A stretch of 64,000 nucleotides of DNA from Cladopsammia gracilis (taxonomy: Eukaryota > Cnidaria > Anthozoa > Scleractinia > Dendrophylliidae). Position numbers and translations under genes: made by a program. Numbering within the stretch: position 1 is the stretch's first letter; each line of letters opens with the position of its first letter. The notes under the pieces are model-generated. The model saw only the letters and a program-made list of their open reading frames with translations. It was not told where the DNA came from and did no database searches. This document shows positions 17,862 to 27,760 of this stretch, piece by piece. The DNA is taken from contig JAJGOT010000003.1 in the NCBI GenBank assembly GCA_022457155.1, positions 300,001 through 364,000 of the forward strand, written 5' to 3'.

Positions 17862-19039
17862 ATGAGCCCCAAAAAAACAGATTTAAAACGATCAAAACAT
17901 CTTAGTATGACATAAATATGCATTGCGTGAAACAAGACTGTCTAGACAACTGAATGACGTAATTACACAGGGAGTTAAAAAGGTTTACAACAGCAATCAA
18001 CATTTAATACGTAATACACTGGGGAATTTAAAAAGTTTACACATGATGGAACGAATGAAAATTTGAATATCTGTTCCGGATAATATATATACATAGCCCA
18101 AGCCTAACAGCGTCGCACTTTGAACAAGCTTAACTAAGGTGAAACTTAACTAAGGTGAAAGGTTGGAAGCACAAGAATTAAGAATGACGAATGGGCTATT
18201 TTCAATTTTAGCAATTCTCAAAAACAGTATTACGCGACCGTCTGCACAGTATATTTTTATAGACCGTACAAAAGTTCACAAAAACAACTTTTCTCTGTCT
18301 AGAATAACTAGTACCACTAGTTTCCGAATAAAATACAGTTTATGTTTGTCAAAAATTGCCCGAGAAACTGATTTGAAAATCAAAAATTGCAAAAATACAC
18401 AAACATATTTGCATAAGGCGATGCGAGTGAAGATAGAACTGTACTATAAAATCAAAGTCTTGTTTTGTTCACATAAAATCGCTTTTCAATCTATCTAATG
18501 AATGAACAAACACATAAAAATGGACAACACAATCTTCTTTCGAAAAAATTTATTCAAATCTCCATTAGTTTACGTTTAAAAGCAAAACGCGTACCATTTA
18601 AGCTTAATTATAGCTCATCGAGTTTAAGCTTTCTTCGATGAAATTCAAGAGATCGATACAACTGAATTTAAGCACGTTTTAAAATCAATTCTCCAAAATT
18701 AACAATAATACTAATAAAAAAGTCACTCACAGATTGATATCAATATAAATTCTCATCGAAAACTGTAATCTGTTTTACCTTTAAGTTCCTCGCTTGCTTG
18801 GAAATTCAAATCTCCGCTTCTGGTTCTGAAATCCGTAAAAAACAAAGATCTCCCGCATTGATAAAAACGTAATACATGAAGTTCCTCGAAGCAAGATTTT
18901 ATCCCTGAAAGCTCGTCTTTTTCCACTAAAGAGGCTTCTGAGTATTCCTTAATTAGTATCCCTGTCTTGAGTAGCAAACCGCGAAAAAATGCAGGAAAAT
19001 AACGACTTTAATTCTCCGCTAGACACAACAAAACAACTA
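17862..19039. other. AT-rich interval, nothing assigned
   Basis: Only short chance frames. A minus-strand GT donor-like site (AAAG then gtaaaacag) near 18775, downstream of the CpG-rich patch at 19040-19160, could mark a 5' UTR exon, but nothing proves it. Confidence 0.3.
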
Positions 19040-19160
19040 AAGTGTTTACCGAGCTCACGGCTGTGTGGCCGCGCGAAAAACAAAGCCTTGCTTTCAAGAT
19101 CCCGGATGTTGTTCCAACACGGCGGGCGGGCGGACGGACACGCGCCCGCGAAACATTCCG
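19040..19160. promoter_or_regulatory. CpG-rich patch, possible promoter
   Basis: A short run with many CpGs (GGCGGGCGGGCGGACGGAC, CGCGCCCGCG) stands out from the AT-rich surroundings, 6 kb upstream of the NOS PDZ exon. It could be the NOS promoter or simply a GC-rich repeat. Confidence 0.3.
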
Positions 19161-19251
19161 CTAGCCATGACCATGAAAAATGACGGCGATAGGTTCTATG
19201 AGTATGGAGCTGCGCAGCCAGGCCTTCGGCCTGGCAAGTGCTCCGCTACTA

Positions 19252-19428
19252 TAGAGCGTTTTCACTCACGTGACCAGCGGCCATGTTGGTTTACTGAAAC
19301 AAAAGAAACTGTTTGCATAAAAATAGAGTTCAATTCCCAGAGGATTGGTTTGGTACACCAATATGGCCGCCGTTTCTTTGTTTTGGAACACCAATATGGC
19401 CGCCGTGACGTCAGATGAAAACGCTCTA
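19252..19428. repeat. 177-bp MITE with TAGAGCG ends
   Basis: TAGAGCGTTTTCAC at the left and GATGAAAACGCTCTA at the right are inverted. Inner CACGTGACCAGCGGCCATGT is mirrored by ATGGCCGCCGTGACGTCA. TA flanks suit a Tc1/mariner-type origin. Confidence 0.85.
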
Positions 19429-20530
19429 TATCTCGCTCAACGCTTCGCGTATTCGCAAGGTACAACTCACAGGCTATATTTTTGATTTGTTGATCTTGTC
19501 GCTGTTCAATCGATTGATTATTGGCATAGTGCGCAACTAGGTCCGCAAGCAAAGATACGTAGACATACTTAGCGATATACAAAAAATTAATTAGTAATGA
19601 CACCAATGGTGTACAGCGGTTACATGAGGAAAGGAGTGTAGCGTACAGCGGCTGCACGTACAATACATACGGGACCTTAATGGTGCAAATGTGTGCGCGC
19701 GCGGGATCACTGCCCAGATGGTTGACTTCGTGTCGGGTAGATGATTGAATAAAACTATTTGATTTAATTAGCCTTTGTGGCGGACACAGGCACATGCACC
19801 CAAGAGGAGGCTATTTTTAAAGCAGGCAAAGTCGTTGTTGACATAAAGATCACGTTCTATTTCTCATTTAATTAAAATTTTTCACTGCGTCACTGAAAAT
19901 TCATAATGCTTTTAGCGGCAAATGTTTTCATCGGAGAACAGTTTGTTCTTAAATAGGACTGATCTTTAGTTACTTTACGAAAAAGCTACAACTATATCTA
20001 CTCTGTTTATACTCAAAAGTCACGTGACACTACACATGAAATCTAACGCCAAAAACGTGAATTCATCCATAACCTTGATTGATGTTTCTATATCAACTAA
20101 TACGGCGTACGTCACTAACACTTCGCCTCAGGCTATAAACCACTTGAAAATCCCAACCCTTTTTTCTAGCGAAATTATAAGTCGGCCGCTTGGCTCGTAG
20201 CCAAGAGTCCGACTAATAATATGAAAAACGTTTCCATTTTGGTGAATTGAAGAAAAGCGTTTTCATTTCCTAGCAATTACAAAGCCTGAGCTGAATTCAA
20301 GTGAGAGAGACAACTTTATTTACACAGGGTAACCCAGTCAATTTAAATGCTGGTATCCATAGGACCCCTGTTTATACTAAATCAAAAATACAAAACATCA
20401 TAATAGTATTTAAAAATGATATAGTAAAATGATATCTTAACATGTTTTAAACTAACCACTTAATTTGAAATTTTCTTAAAAGTTACTAATAAAACTAACC
20501 ATTTCCTACAACAAGAATTTCGAGCATGTT
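19429..20530. other. Intergenic, no gene seen
   Basis: A 177-residue minus-strand frame here runs through the MITE at 19252 and has no recognisable domain. A GCTTCGCGTATTCGC motif at 19440 recurs near 21055, so part is repeat-derived. Confidence 0.45.
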
Positions 20531-20540
20531 TAGAATGAAA

Positions 20541-20580
20541 GGCTCATATGAGCCTACTCGTGAATACGAAATGCTGCAAA
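20541..20580 (+). other. Recurrent stem-loop motif, copy 4
   Basis: GAAAGGCTCATATGAGCC, then TACTCGTGAATACG and AAATGCTG. The stem is a perfect 14-bp palindrome here. Confidence 0.5.
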
Positions 20581-20930
20581 TAAAATATTCTTACCCAAAA
20601 ACTTATGGTATATACTTGAAAATTATGGTATACACTTGAAAAGCAGGTCTATATTGAAGTTGACATTTAGCGCTAAATAGATTTAATGACAAAACACGAC
20701 ACACATTTTCAGAGCTGAATGTTTTGGGTCGCAATATTAGAAATAAAGAACTTCAATTAAGAATTTATAAACGTTGCCAACTTCATCAGATTTCCATTTA
20801 AAATAAAAAAAAAAGGTTTTTTTTTTTTTTACACGGATTCGAAAACGGGCCAGCGATTCCCGGTGGTTTGCATTTGGAACGGGTAAAAGGCCGCACTGGC
20901 GGAATTACCGATAAACGTTTGCAGCCCATT

Positions 20931-21006
20931 GAAGGAAGGAAGGAAGGAAGGAAGGAAGGAAGGGCGGAAGGAAGGAAGGAACGAACGAACGAACGAAGGA
21001 AGGAAA
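20931..21006. repeat. GGAA/GAAC microsatellite
   Basis: GGAA repeats interrupted by a short CGAA run. Confidence 0.95.
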
Positions 21007-21423
21007 GGAGTGAAAATTTGCATATTTGTCCACGTTTGCTGTAACTCGTTCATTACGCTTCGCGTATTCACGAGGTAAAAAGGGCCCAACGCTTTTAAGT
21101 GGATTATAATTACTTTGGACAGCAAAGATTATCCATCAGAACTATCAACCGTGACAACAGATCAACTGTCAAACACTAGCAGTGGTCGAATCATTCTAGT
21201 TATCGAATACACATATTTCTGCCGAGGCCCTTTACAGACTAGAGAGAGAATTGTCGATAACTTTTTGTATTCGACAACTAAAACGATTCGACCACTATTA
21301 GTGTTCGATACAGCTTTTCCACACAATGAAGGCCAAAATTGTCGATAATTATGCGAGAGGTTTGTGACTAACGTTCACTGCGCATGTCAACTCCGTTTCC
21401 ATTGCTGCTGTGCGGCTACGCGC

Positions 21424-21870
21424 ATTTCCCTTTCGTAAACGGTCGATGCCACTTGGAAAAATTATCACCAATTTTATAATTATTTTTTCTATCAGAAAAA
21501 GAAAAATGAAATATAATTACCTGGAATCGAACCCGGAACCTCTGCATGCTAACATCTCTCTTTTACCACAAAACCACTGGGTTGATCCGGCAAACCCATG
21601 AAAAATTTAATTATAAAAGGTGCCTTTCTTAATATAACGGGTCATCCTAACGCTAAATCTTACCTAACCGTGAATCTAGCTTAGATCTAATAATCGCTTT
21701 ACCTAGGCCCAATTTGATCTAATAATGATAGCTTATTTTCGTCCCAATCCAGGCATAAACTAGAGAGAAATAGCATCGACCATTACAAAAGGCTTGGTTA
21801 CTAATGAATGCTAATGATAGCATCGACCGTTAAAAATGGCATCGACCGTTTACGAAAGGGAAATCAGCCG
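21424..21870. repeat. Nested element with TTTCCCTTTCGTAAACGGTC ends
   Basis: TTTCCCTTTCGTAAACGGTC at the left is mirrored by GACCGTTTACGAAAGGGAAA at the right. It carries a tRNA-like segment at 21520-21597. Confidence 0.85.
21520..21597 (-). pseudogene. tRNA-like sequence
   Basis: On the minus strand, CAGTGGTTTTGTGGTAAAAG is followed by GGTTCCGGGTTCGATTCC, a good box B with tRNA spacing. No clean acceptor stem pairs. Likely a SINE head. Confidence 0.55.
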
Positions 21871-23136
21871 CGGCTACACACGGGCTAATCCGTTTGCCAA
21901 CATGACTTTGTTGTCGACAACTGTCTCTCAGACTTGGAAAAACGACAAGGAGTTGTCGACGATAAATTCTACCGCGTTTGTTATCGACAACTAAAGCAGT
22001 TTTCATTTTGAAAAGGAAAACTGTTTGGTTTTTTGAAGTTTGTTATCGATAACTTGCTTGACAGACTGGCTTTATTCTTATCGACAACTTTTTATGATCG
22101 ACAACTCGATAACAATTGGTCTAGTCTATCGAGGCCCTTAATAAATATATTTTTGGAATTTGAAAAAAAAAATGTCGGTGCGTCTGGGAAGTATTTTTTT
22201 CCGACCAAATTTATAATAAGATTAAAACTTCAATTTTGGTCAGTTGAATATTTTTCATTGTGTAGTTTTTAAATTGACTAGTAATTACAACAACTGAGGA
22301 TTTAGCAGTAAGTAATAAATACGAACATGAACTCGGAACAGTATCCGGTTTCTTTTTTCAGGCTTAAAAAGTCTTGAAAATAGATCTATTTTTCAGATAA
22401 ATGTATGTATTCAGCCACAGTTTTTTCGGTTAAGATGAAATTTTTCTTATTGTCTCAGTAGTAGTTACAAAACCAGAGAAATTCACAGCCGCGATAAAGA
22501 AGACGGTCATTGAAAAAAAGGCTTTATAATTTCTAGTAGCAGTCTATCAAAAATTAAAATAAGTCTGCAATTACAACAAATGTCCAAATATAACACAAAA
22601 CTGTTATTCACGCAGGATTTAAAGCTTCACATGCAAGCTCTCGCGTGTTTTCTTCGTATCAAGTTTTGCTTTACGGTTAAGATTCACCTTGTTTGAATGC
22701 AGTTTAATAACTACTAAGTTATCTTGGACTAGCGGACAAAATAAATACTGTCTTATTCTTCCATGATTGACCAACAATCCTTCCGTTAACATCTCACCGA
22801 TGACATCTTAAAATTTCGAATAAGAAAAAGAATTAAAAAGGTTCATTAAGAACAGACAAAGAAGACAAAACATGGACCTACCATAGAGATAAGGATGCTG
22901 CCACAACAAATTTCCGAATTTTGGACTTATGGTTTGGTTTTAAGCCAGATAAGATTAACGCTGTTAGCTCACTGTTTTCCGTTTACTTTTAGTAGTTAAT
23001 CGCGTTCGTTACTGGTGTACATACCTTTTAATAAATAATGAACAAGACTTCCAAAAATTTATAATGTATAACACTGACAACTGATAGGCGGAAATAAATG
23101 TGATTCAACACGGTTTGCGGTTTATTGATAACAATA

Positions 23137-23331
23137 TCCTAAAGTAAAAAGGTGTAAATCCTTTCAAAACAGTGTCAATGTCATTTATAACACAAACGTT
23201 TCGGGATGAGCCCTTCTTCAGTGTGATTTAAAAAAGTGTGCCACGACATTCAGAAAAACTTCAAAGTGAGCGCGTGCACGTTGAATGCGCGCGCCATTCA
23301 GTTACACAAAAAAATTTTTTGTTTACTCCGT
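23137..23331 (-). mobile_element. Short Penelope-type insertion with 13-bp target duplication
   Basis: ATTGATAACAATA occurs at 23124-23136 and 23332-23344. The insert is absent from copy B at the matching place (27555). On the minus strand it carries a hammerhead ribozyme motif. Confidence 0.85.
23191..23225 (-). ncRNA. Hammerhead ribozyme motif (Penelope type)
   Basis: Minus strand, in order: CACA (stem I 5'), CUGAAGA core, stem II GGG/CCC with a short loop, GAAA, a two-base-pair stem III (AC/GU), cleavage after GUU, UGUG (stem I 3'). Both core boxes are intact. Activity is not shown by sequence. Confidence 0.72.
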
Positions 23332-23534
23332 ATTGATAACAATACTTGTCTTTTCGAGCTCGAGGACTATAATTCCTTTGAAACTACTTTCTATCGAGTG
23401 TCGTCAGTTTTTAGTGCAAACCAGCCCTGGCTAATTTGCTTCCAAAAATACTAGGGGTTTTTAGTACACAACATTCAAAATTAAAGTAGTTTCCAATTGA
23501 TTGTCATAGGGCTAAAACCAAAGTAATCACCCTG

Positions 23535-24994
23535 TTGAAGCCACAAATTAATAATTTATCACAAATGTAATAAAGCCTTTAAATGTAATAAGGATTGACC
23601 ACAAATGTAATAAAGCCCTCAAATGTAATACGAATTGACCACAAATGTAATAATGGATTTTACCGTGCGTTCTTCAGTTTGCACAACAGGGTTACCAGCC
23701 CTAAGTTGTGAGGACCAGGATTTCGCCAGTAATTCATTATCTTTCTCGGACAACCAAACTTGGACAAACTGCAGTTGTCTATGTAGTGTGTTGGACGTCA
23801 TCTGTCATTCACATTTGTGGTTAATCCTTATTACATTTGAGGGCTTTATTGCATTTGTGGTCAATTCCACATTTGTGGCTTCAATATTGAAGCCACAAAT
23901 GTAATAATTGACCACAAATGCAATAAAGCCCTCAAATGTAATAGGATTGACCATAAATGTAATAAAGCCCTTCTCTGATTCGCCTTACGGAAATTATTAA
24001 TACTTGTTTGCTGTTGAAATTGTTAGTTCAAGCTTCTGATTGCATGCATTACCGTATGTGGGACTCGTATCATTTGTGTGCGCATGCGGGCGATTTGAAC
24101 AATTAAACTTTGAACTTATATAAATTACTTTAAAGTGGCATACCCTTCGGTCGCACTAAATTTCTCTCTGTGAGTTGATTGTCACGAAACCTGTTGTACA
24201 CCGGTATCCTGTCTATGCGTGTAGTTTATACTGTTTCATATAGAGGTACCGCTACTACTGGGTGATGTTACGGAGATTTTATTTGCCTCTGAAATGGTAG
24301 AGTAGCCAGCTGAAAGTAGTACGCAGTTTATTTGACAAAATTTTACAAAGTCTGGTTGCGAGGCGCTCTTCAGTATTGTAGTTGTTCCTTCGGGATTGAA
24401 CACGTGACCGATAAGTCACATGAGGTGAAAGACACGTGATGTTTTTCTTACGCCAGAGACAGCTCTGTCAAAGTTTAGTGGCAAGGTGATGTAACTACCT
24501 ATTTCCGGGTTGATCATGTGGCCGATGACGTGGTATATCGCTTAGACCTCAGTGAACTGAAATGAAACGACAAGAGGCTAGGATAAATAATTGGTTACGT
24601 TCGTTCAGGTTGTGAAATGTGAATAAACGTTTCTTTTAACTTGACAGCTATTCACTCCGAACATTACTTCGTTTACATTTTATAACTGGGCCTTGGTTCC
24701 GTACTAGAAAATGTTTAGTTGAGATAATAGTAACTTCAGGTTTGGTCACGTGAATGACAGATGACGTCCAACAACGGCACTACATAGACAACTTCAGTTT
24801 GTCCAAGTTTGGTTGTCCGAGAAAGATATGCATGACTGGCAAAATCCTGGTCCTCACAACTTAGGGCTAGTACTGACCCTGTTGTGCAAACTGAAGAACG
24901 CACGGTAAAATCCAATATTACATTTGTGGTCAATTCGTATTACATTTGAGGGCTTTATTACATTTGTGGTCAATTATTACATTTGTGGCTTCAA
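23535..24994. mobile_element. Inverted-repeat element with ACAAATGTAATAAAGCC arrays, 7-bp target duplication
   Basis: TTGAAGCCACAAAT at the left and ATTTGTGGCTTCAA at the right. CACCCTG flanks both sides (23528-23534 and 24995-25001). Arms of about 280 bp hold tandem ACCACAAATGTAATAAAGCC units. A second pair of ends meets at 23881-23890, so this is one element nested beside or in another. There is no transposase frame. Confidence 0.82.
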
Positions 24995-25164
24995 CACCCT
25001 GGCCAATCCCAGCAGTTGCAGACAATCCAATGAACTAATCATGTAGCCGGAACCAAGCGCGGAAAAACGTGTCCAAGTAAATAACGTTTGGTTTTGGTTT
25101 TACTTCTCATTCGATTACAAATTGGCGAGAGGTTTTTTTTAAGCCAATCACAAAGCGTTACAAG

Positions 25165-25570
25165 GTAGTTCTAACTTTTGAGGCTTTCGATGAAATCCTA
25201 AATGATTACCATTCATATGAAAGCTAGTGAACAGTACTTTTCCTGTGGTACTGTTTATTATGCTTTACATGGTGGTGCTAACTTTTGAGGCTTTCGATGA
25301 AATCCTAAAGTATGACCATTCATATGAAAGCTAGTGAGCAGTACTTTTCCTGTGGTACTGTTTACTATGCTTTACAAGGTGGTTCTAACTTTTGAGTCTT
25401 TCCATGAAATCCTACAGTGTGACTATTCAAGTGAAAACTGCTGAGCATTACTTTCCTGTGGTGCTGTTTACAATGCAGTTACAAGGTTGTTCTAACTTTT
25501 GCGGCTATGGATAAAATCATTCAGTGTGACTAATCAAGTAAAAACTACTGACCATTTTATTTTATTAAGG
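25165..25570 (+). repeat. 107-bp satellite, about four units
   Basis: Units carry GGTGGTTCTAACTTTTGAG, GAAATCCTA and TACTTTTCCTGTGGTACTG. They are the same family as 52264-53225, in the opposite orientation. Confidence 0.9.
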
Positions 25571-25662
25571 TGCAATAATTGTTCCTTCTAGTTTCGATTT
25601 CTTTGTTAAAAAAGATAATAAAATAGCGAGAAACAAACACTCACCTGCGGTAAAGTCTAGAT

Positions 25663-25968
25663 TCCATAGCTCAGAAGGAGGTCGGACACCTTATTGAGAC
25701 TTATATAACGGAATAACTGGTTAGCTTTCAGTTAGGGTTAGGGGTAGCAGTTTATATAGTTAAATTTAGGACTAAGCAACCCGAAAAGCTAGGTGGTACA
25801 GTGGTACGGTAGGCTATGCAAGCTTAAGCCTAGCTGAGGTCACAGGTTCAATCCTGAGTGGGGATTTTATATTTTCTTTTTTACACTTAAAAATTTACTG
25901 AAAATATAATTCTAAGTGTCGACATTATGTTATATAATTCTCAATAAATGTCGGACCTCCTTCTGAGC
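25663..25968. repeat. MITE carrying a tRNA-like segment
   Basis: CCATAGCTCAGAAGGAGGTC at the left and GACCTCCTTCTGAGCTATAG at the right are inverted and about 300 bp apart. The interior includes the tRNA-like sequence at 25786-25868. Confidence 0.85.
25786..25868 (+). pseudogene. tRNA-like sequence inside MITE
   Basis: AGGTGGTACAGTGGTACGG resembles box A and CACAGGTTCAATCCTG box B, at tRNA spacing. No acceptor stem. Confidence 0.5.
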
Positions 25969-27036
25969 TATAGAAGGTAGACTCTACCCTCACCTGCCTT
26001 AGTTGTAGTCGCCATCTTGAATTTTACCCATGATGCATTGCGAGTACTGGCTCATAATGAATTATTTCTTATGTTGTCGTTTGTGAAAAATATCCAAATC
26101 TAACATAACAAAACTATGAAAAACGCTTCTTTCTTTTATTTTGATATCACAAATAAAGTTTTTACTTCAAACGATAAATTCTATAGCACTTTTAAAATTC
26201 AGCGCCGTTTTCACAGCTGTTTTCATGCAAAAGCGGGCTTTGGCGATATTTCAAAATTTCAATGCTTCAAAAATACAAAAAAGCTACCAATTTCAGATTG
26301 ATATCATGACTTTTTGGAATCACCTTCGGACAAGCTTCAAATCCGTACCACTCTCGGCTGGTCCCTCGAATTAGTACATTTGAGTGGCTCTGTCCTGTCT
26401 GGGAAGTATTTTTTTTCGATTAAATTTATAATAAGATTAAACTTCAATTTTGGTCAGTTGAATATTTTTCGCTGTGTAAATTTTAAATTGACTAGCAATT
26501 ACAGAAAGTGAGGATTTAGCAGAAATTAATAAATATGAACATGAACTCGGTACAGTATCCGGTTTCTTTTTTCAGGCTTAAAAAGTCTTGCAAATAGATC
26601 TATTTTTCAGATAAATGTATGTATTCAGCCACGGTTTTTTCGGTTAAGATGAAATTTTTCTTATTGTCTCAGTAGTAGTTACAAAACCAGATAAATTCAC
26701 AGCCGTCATAAAGACCACGGTCACTGAAGAAAAGGCTTTATAATTTCTAGTAGCAGTCTATCGAAAATTAAAATAAGTCTGCAATTACAACAAATGTCCA
26801 AATATAACACAAAACTGTTATTCACGCAGGATTTAAAGCTTCACATGCAAGCTCTCGCGTGTTTTCTTCGTATCAAGTTTTGCTTAAATACGATTAAGAG
26901 AGGTCTTAAGAGATTCACCTTGTTTGAACGCAGTTTAATAAGTACCAAGTTATCTTGGACTAGCGGACAAAGTAAATACTGTCTTATTTTTCCGTGATTG
27001 ACCAACAATCCTTCCGTTAACATGTCACCGATGAAC

Positions 27037-27212
27037 CAGGGTTCTCCCTAAATTTTAGCTCAGCAGGTAAGGGATTTTTGCTAAGCGGTAAAGGGAAAAC
27101 TATTTATAAAAAACTATTATAAAATTTTCCGGGGGCAAGCGGTTACGGGCGGTAATAAGTGCTGCTTCAAGCGGTAAATTTTACCGGTTACCGCCTGATA
27201 AGGAGAACCCTG
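27037..27212. mobile_element. hAT-like MITE (CAGGGTTCTCC)
   Basis: CAGGGTTCTCC at the left and GGAGAACCCTG at the right. CAGGG ends are typical of hAT. The matching place in copy A (near 22800) and the third copy (near 16977) read CCGATGACATC without the insert. The target duplication (CGATGAAC versus TAATGACA) is imperfect. Confidence 0.8.
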
Positions 27213-27760
27213 TAATGACATCTTAAAGTTTCGAATAAGAAAAAGAATTAAAGGTTCATTAAGAACAGACAAAGAAGACAAAACATGGACCTACCATAGG
27301 GTGATAGGGATAAGGATGCTGCTACAACAAATTTCCGACTTATGGTTTGGTTTTAAGCCAGATAAGATCAACCGTGTTAGCTCATTGTTTTCCGTTTATT
27401 GTTAGTAGTTAATCGCGTTCGTTACTGGCGTACATACCTTTTAATAAGTAATGAACAAGACTTCCAAAAATTTATAATGTATAACACAATGACAACTGGT
27501 GGGCGAAAATAAATATGATTCAACGTGTCTGTTCCCCGGTTTGCGGTTTATTGATAACAATACTTGTCTTTTCGAGCTCGATGACTATAATTCCTTTGAA
27601 ACCACTTTCTATCGAGTGTCGGCAGTTTTTAGTGCAAACCAGCCCTGGCCAATTTACTTCCAAAAATACAAGGGGTTTTAGTACTCAGCATTCAAAATTA
27701 AAGTAGTTTTCAATTGATTGTCATAGGGCCACAACCAAAGTAATCACCCTGGGTCAATCG

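Larger units (their letters stand above)
21222..22143. repeat. Foldback element with GTCGATAAC/GTTATCGAC repeats
   Basis: Termini GAGGCCCTTTACAGACTAG and CTAGTCTATCGAGGCCCTT are inverted. The arms are filled with GTCGACAACT/GTTATCGATAAC-type palindromic units. A second inverted-repeat element is nested inside. Confidence 0.75.
22182..25570. repeat. Segmental duplication, copy A
   Basis: Direct copy of 26397-30145. Shared blocks run from GTCTGGGAAGTA through the AAAACATGGACCTACC block and TTTCGAGCTCGA to a CAATTGA host MITE and 107-bp repeats. Copy-specific insertions are at 23137-23331 and 23535-24994. Confidence 0.9.

Noticed and set aside
19262..19795. 177-codon minus-strand frame
   Set aside because: Half of it lies in a MITE and the rest has no domain, signal or codon bias.
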